Shown piece by piece: positions 61,531 through 64,000 of a DNA stretch of 64,000 nt. The position numbers were made by a program, and so were the translations under genes. The DNA comes from Leptospira chreensis. GTDB lineage: Bacteria; Spirochaetota; Leptospiria; Leptospirales; Leptospiraceae. Every line of letters begins with the position of its first letter. Position 1 is the first letter of the stretch. The stretch is taken from assembly GCF_016919165.1 (NCBI RefSeq), contig NZ_JAFFPS010000071.1, forward strand, positions 124,001 through 188,000, given 5' to 3'. The notes below the pieces were generated by a model, which had not been told where the DNA came from, made no database searches, and saw nothing but the letters and a program-made list of their open reading frames with translations.

Positions 61531-64000
61531 CCACACTCATTCCTGGTGGCGTCGACGTTGTAAATGCTCTTGGCTCCATTGCGGAAACGAGACTATACCC
61601 TCCGCTATTATTTGCCACTACTCTAAAATAGTATAATGTCCCGCTCGTTAAACCAGTAATGGTCGCATAAGGATTGGTCACTGGACCAAAGCTTGCGGAT
61701 GCAGTACTCACACCAGGACTTGGGCTATAGTACACTGTGTACGATGTCGCACCAGTTACCGGCCACCACTGCACAAACGCACTCGTTCCTCCTGCTTGGG
61801 CTTCCACATAAGCAGGAGCATCTATCGGAACCAAATTCACTTGCACAGTGACCAAAGAAACAGAAGTTCGATTCCCTCCCGCACAACTACCCGCATTGTC
61901 CTTAAAGGAAAATTCAAAGACATACTCGCCATTCTTATCAGGTAAAACTTTTGCAAGCTTAGTCGTTCTGCTTTGGATATCCCCAGTGGCTAAGTTGGAT
62001 AGAGGAGGTTTAGAAATCACTCGCCAATTATACTCATATAAATTTGTTTGAGCCCCACAAAATGAAGCGTCAGGGTCGGATGATAGTGAAGCATCTAGAG
62101 TGGCTTCTGTGCCTAGATCAATGGTAAGATTAGATGCCAACTGAATCACAGGTGATTGGTTGGCAAAAGGTGTTGTTGCTTGGAGAACTCCACTCCAAAG
62201 ACTTCGATTCCCACCCTGGTCAAAAGCGCGGATACAGAAATAATGCACGGTTCCCGAGGATAGCCCACTGACTGTGAATTCTAAAGGAGTGCCTGTAGTG
62301 GATGCGACAACACTATTCGAAACAAAAATCCCCGCAGAACAGTCGTCATCTGATACTATGGGAGTGGAACGTCTTCTGATCTCATAAGAAGATGCGGATC
62401 CTGTGTTTCCATTGTCTCCCACTGCAGTCCAACTAAGTTTGATTTGATGGTAGGACTCAACAGTGGCGGAAGCGGTGGTAATGTCAGCCGGAGGAACTAG
62501 ATCTGTCGGAGCATAGGTAGTCGCCGATACGGTTCCACTCCAGGAATTCCGAAGTCCAGAAGAATCAATGGCACGAACACAGAAGTAGTAGGTTGATTGC
62601 GGAAGATGTCCATCAATCTCTTTGATTTCTAATAAACCGGAACTTTTCGGGATCATTGTGTGAGCGATACCAGTTGCTGCATCACACTGAAGATTATTGG
62701 TAATGGGGGAGCTGGACCTTCTGATTTCGTAGGCAGATGCTTGTCCTAAAACACCGACACTTCCGGGTGCTGTCCATCGCAACTGAATTCTAGAAACAGA
62801 CATGGGTGTTGCCACCAAATCGGTGATATTCGATGGAGCAATGGTATCTGCCACATGAACAGAGGCGGATACTTCTAAGCTTTGATAGGTGGCGAAAACC
62901 CCAGCTACACCAGGTGTTGTCGCCGTAAAGGTAGATGAGTTTAAATTGCCAATAGGAGAACCACCAAGTCCAATACCCGTTGTATGAAAATTGACTTGGA
63001 CAAATTTTTGAACTCCAGCAAGGAATCCTCTGGCAGAAAATGTGATTGGTTCATTCACTTGCACCCAAGCTTGCGTTGGTAAAATTTCTAAGTTGTCGAT
63101 GGCAACGGGTAAACCCGGTGGGTATGGTGTTCCCCCTGGTGGACTACCTGCATTGTTTGGATTGAATCCGGTATCAACTTCCCAAACATCATTGAATCCG
63201 TCCCCATCACGATCCGGATTGTATTGGCTTATGTATGTGGGATTCCCAGAATCAGCGGGATATAAAAAAGTTCCTGTAGATGGTCTTGCGGTTTTTTGAC
63301 CGTGGACATCCACGGCAATAACTTGAATTAGGATTCCGCCAGGACTCATCGCTTCGTAAGGGATGTTGGATTCGTACCAATTGGTTGTTCCTTCTCTTTG
63401 CATTGAGAAGTAATTTGTCGGTCCACCGGCTGGTCCCACGACCAAATAAACATTCATCGGGTCACCATCTGGTTCCAACACATCGGCTCTGAGTTGGTAT
63501 GGTATATGTAGGGTTCCCGGTTTTAAATAATAATAGGCACCATTGATGACGGGGGGTAAATTTCCTGGCGGTGGTGTTCCCCCACCAAACATCGAAAAGG
63601 TCTTCGTATGGAAAATAATATTTTCCGAATCAAGGGTTGTATTCACACCAGCCCAACCTGGCATTCTGAGTCCATCTGTTTCTGAATTCGTGTTGGATAC
63701 ATGAAATCCTCGACTTTTCCCAAAGTTTAAATTCATCGATTGCGCTTTGGCACGGTCCAGAGCGATAGTCACTACCACTTCTTTTTTGAATTTGTATGAT
63801 GGTGTTATTTGATAAATGGAACTTGTGGGCACATAACCAGAAGGAAGAGGTGCTTGTGTAGAATTGTATTTTGTGATCTTAAATTCTACTGTTTCATCCA
63901 TCGCACCTTCTGGGATTAAGATGGTAAAAAGTTCATCACTCGACTGGATGCGTGTTCCCGATGGATCTGCGGTTCCACCACCAGCAGGAACACCCACATC
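60419..64000 (-). CDS. giant FN3/propeller surface protein, 5' end outside window
   Basis: At least 1193 residues; the frame is open to the right edge, so the start is not seen. Visible order from the first in-window residues: ZU5-like segment (~5-140), an Asp-rich type-3-like spacer (D-R-D-G-D-G-F-N-D), Ig-like domain (~300-385), FN3 domains near 386-500, 502-610 and 725-815, a PKD-like domain near 614-720, and seven repeats of about 53 residues from ~822 to the end. It is probably secreted or cell-surface. No catalytic motif is visible. Ligand unknown. Confidence 0.88.
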   Translation of the reverse strand, partial: DVGVPAGGGTADPSGTRIQSSDELFTILIPEGAMDETVEFKITKYNSTQAPLPSGYVPTSSIYQITPSYKFKKEVVVTIALDRAKAQSMNLNFGKSRGFHVSNTNSETDGLRMPGWAGVNTTLDSENIIFHTKTFSMFGGGTPPPGNLPPVINGAYYYLKPGTLHIPYQLRADVLEPDGDPMNVYLVVGPAGGPTNYFSMQREGTTNWYESNIPYEAMSPGGILIQVIAVDVHGQKTARPSTGTFLYPADSGNPTYISQYNPDRDGDGFNDVWEVDTGFNPNNAGSPPGGTPYPPGLPVAIDNLEILPTQAWVQVNEPITFSARGFLAGVQKFVQVNFHTTGIGLGGSPIGNLNSSTFTATTPGVAGVFATYQSLEVSASVHVADTIAPSNITDLVATPMSVSRIQLRWTAPGSVGVLGQASAYEIRRSSSPITNNLQCDAATGIAHTMIPKSSGLLEIKEIDGHLPQSTYYFCVRAIDSSGLRNSWSGTVSATTYAPTDLVPPADITTASATVESYHQIKLSWTAVGDNGNTGSASSYEIRRRSTPIVSDDDCSAGIFVSNSVVASTTGTPLEFTVSGLSSGTVHYFCIRAFDQGGNRSLWSGVLQATTPFANQSPVIQLASNLTIDLGTEATLDASLSSDPDASFCGAQTNLYEYNWRVISKPPLSNLATGDIQSRTTKLAKVLPDKNGEYVFEFSFKDNAGSCAGGNRTSVSLVTVQVNLVPIDAPAYVEAQAGGTSAFVQWWPVTGATSYTVYYSPSPGVSTASASFGPVTNPYATITGLTSGTLYYFRVVANNSGGYSLVSAMEPRAFTTSTPPGMSVAGTHVDISAGQGLNSGYLASVALDHASGKLLVVTRNGGTLFEGKPSLFRCNLDGTSCTHTDISAGQGPGSSGSHSSIEVDHVNGKLLVVTSNYNNSSKPSLFRCNLDGTSCTHTDISVGQGANSCYQPKIVLDHTNGKLLVVTHNGANNYKPSLFRCNLDGTSCTHTDISAGQGGSSGGQPSVVLDHVNGKLLVVTTNSANNAKPSLFRCNLDGTSCTHTDISAGQGTSSGGQPSVVLDRVNAKLLVVTANYGNSSKPSLFRCNLDGTSCTHTDISAGQGSESGVIPSAALDQINGKLLVATQSNGTYNSKPSLFRCNLDGSSCTYTDISAGQGNNSGLFPSAILVPISGKLLVVTNNVSNNAKPSLFIW

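Overview
The window looks like a chromosomal stretch from a spirochaete of the genus Leptospira, most likely one of the free-living (saprophytic) species. This rests on a close homologue of the Leptospira OmpA lipoprotein Loa22 at 50.1-50.7 kb, an MBOAT acyltransferase paired with a DUF1574-type protein, many lipoproteins with lipoboxes of the Leptospira kind, several 7TMR-DISM signalling proteins, and a moderate to low GC content. The species is inferred, not proven. I see no rRNA, tRNA, CRISPR array, insertion sequence or prophage.

Layout. 0-4.6 kb: the 3' part of a large NHL/LamG surface protein and a small c-type cytochrome lipoprotein. 4.6-9.8 kb: acetoacetyl-CoA synthetase with a coupled exported protein, then the MBOAT/DUF1574 pair. 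9.8-15.9 kb: a czcCBA-type divalent metal efflux operon led by a small Cys/His-containing membrane protein. 15.8-18.6 kb: dienelactone hydrolase lipoprotein and acyl-CoA dehydrogenase. 18.6-21.8 kb: a fatty-acid desaturase and ferredoxin-reductase operon, divergent from a FabR/DesT-like TetR regulator, with two operator-like palindromes between them. 21.8-29.1 kb: a receiver-PAS-histidine kinase, a PTPS-III-like pterin enzyme, and small redox and metabolic genes including crotonyl-CoA carboxylase/reductase. 29.1-33.7 kb: a five-gene minus-strand operon with an MbnP/MbnH pair, probably for copper handling. 33.8-41.5 kb: a SpoIIE phosphatase receptor, Na/Pi cotransporter, SlyD-like FKBP, RRM protein and class II fumarase.

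41.5-43.9 kb: a c-di-AMP (ydaO-type) riboswitch in front of a CPA2 cation:proton antiporter, with a repeated GGAAGGT element that could expose or hide the ribosome binding site. 44-50.7 kb: a propeller lipoprotein, class I fumarase, an outer-membrane protein gene broken by a one-base shift in a G tract, and the loa22 homologue. 50.7-58.6 kb: pseudouridine synthase, TerC, a 7TMR-DISM hybrid kinase divergent from a NarL-type regulator, SixA phosphatase and hypoxanthine phosphoribosyltransferase. 58.8-64 kb: an NHL-repeat lipoprotein and, facing it across a GC-rich hairpin element, a giant FN3 protein ending in seven near-identical repeats that probably close into a beta-propeller.

The strongest leads are the riboswitch/antiporter unit, the desaturase regulon with its paired operators, the MbnP/MbnH copper locus, the PTPS-III enzyme with Glu in place of the catalytic Cys, and the frameshifted outer-membrane gene.
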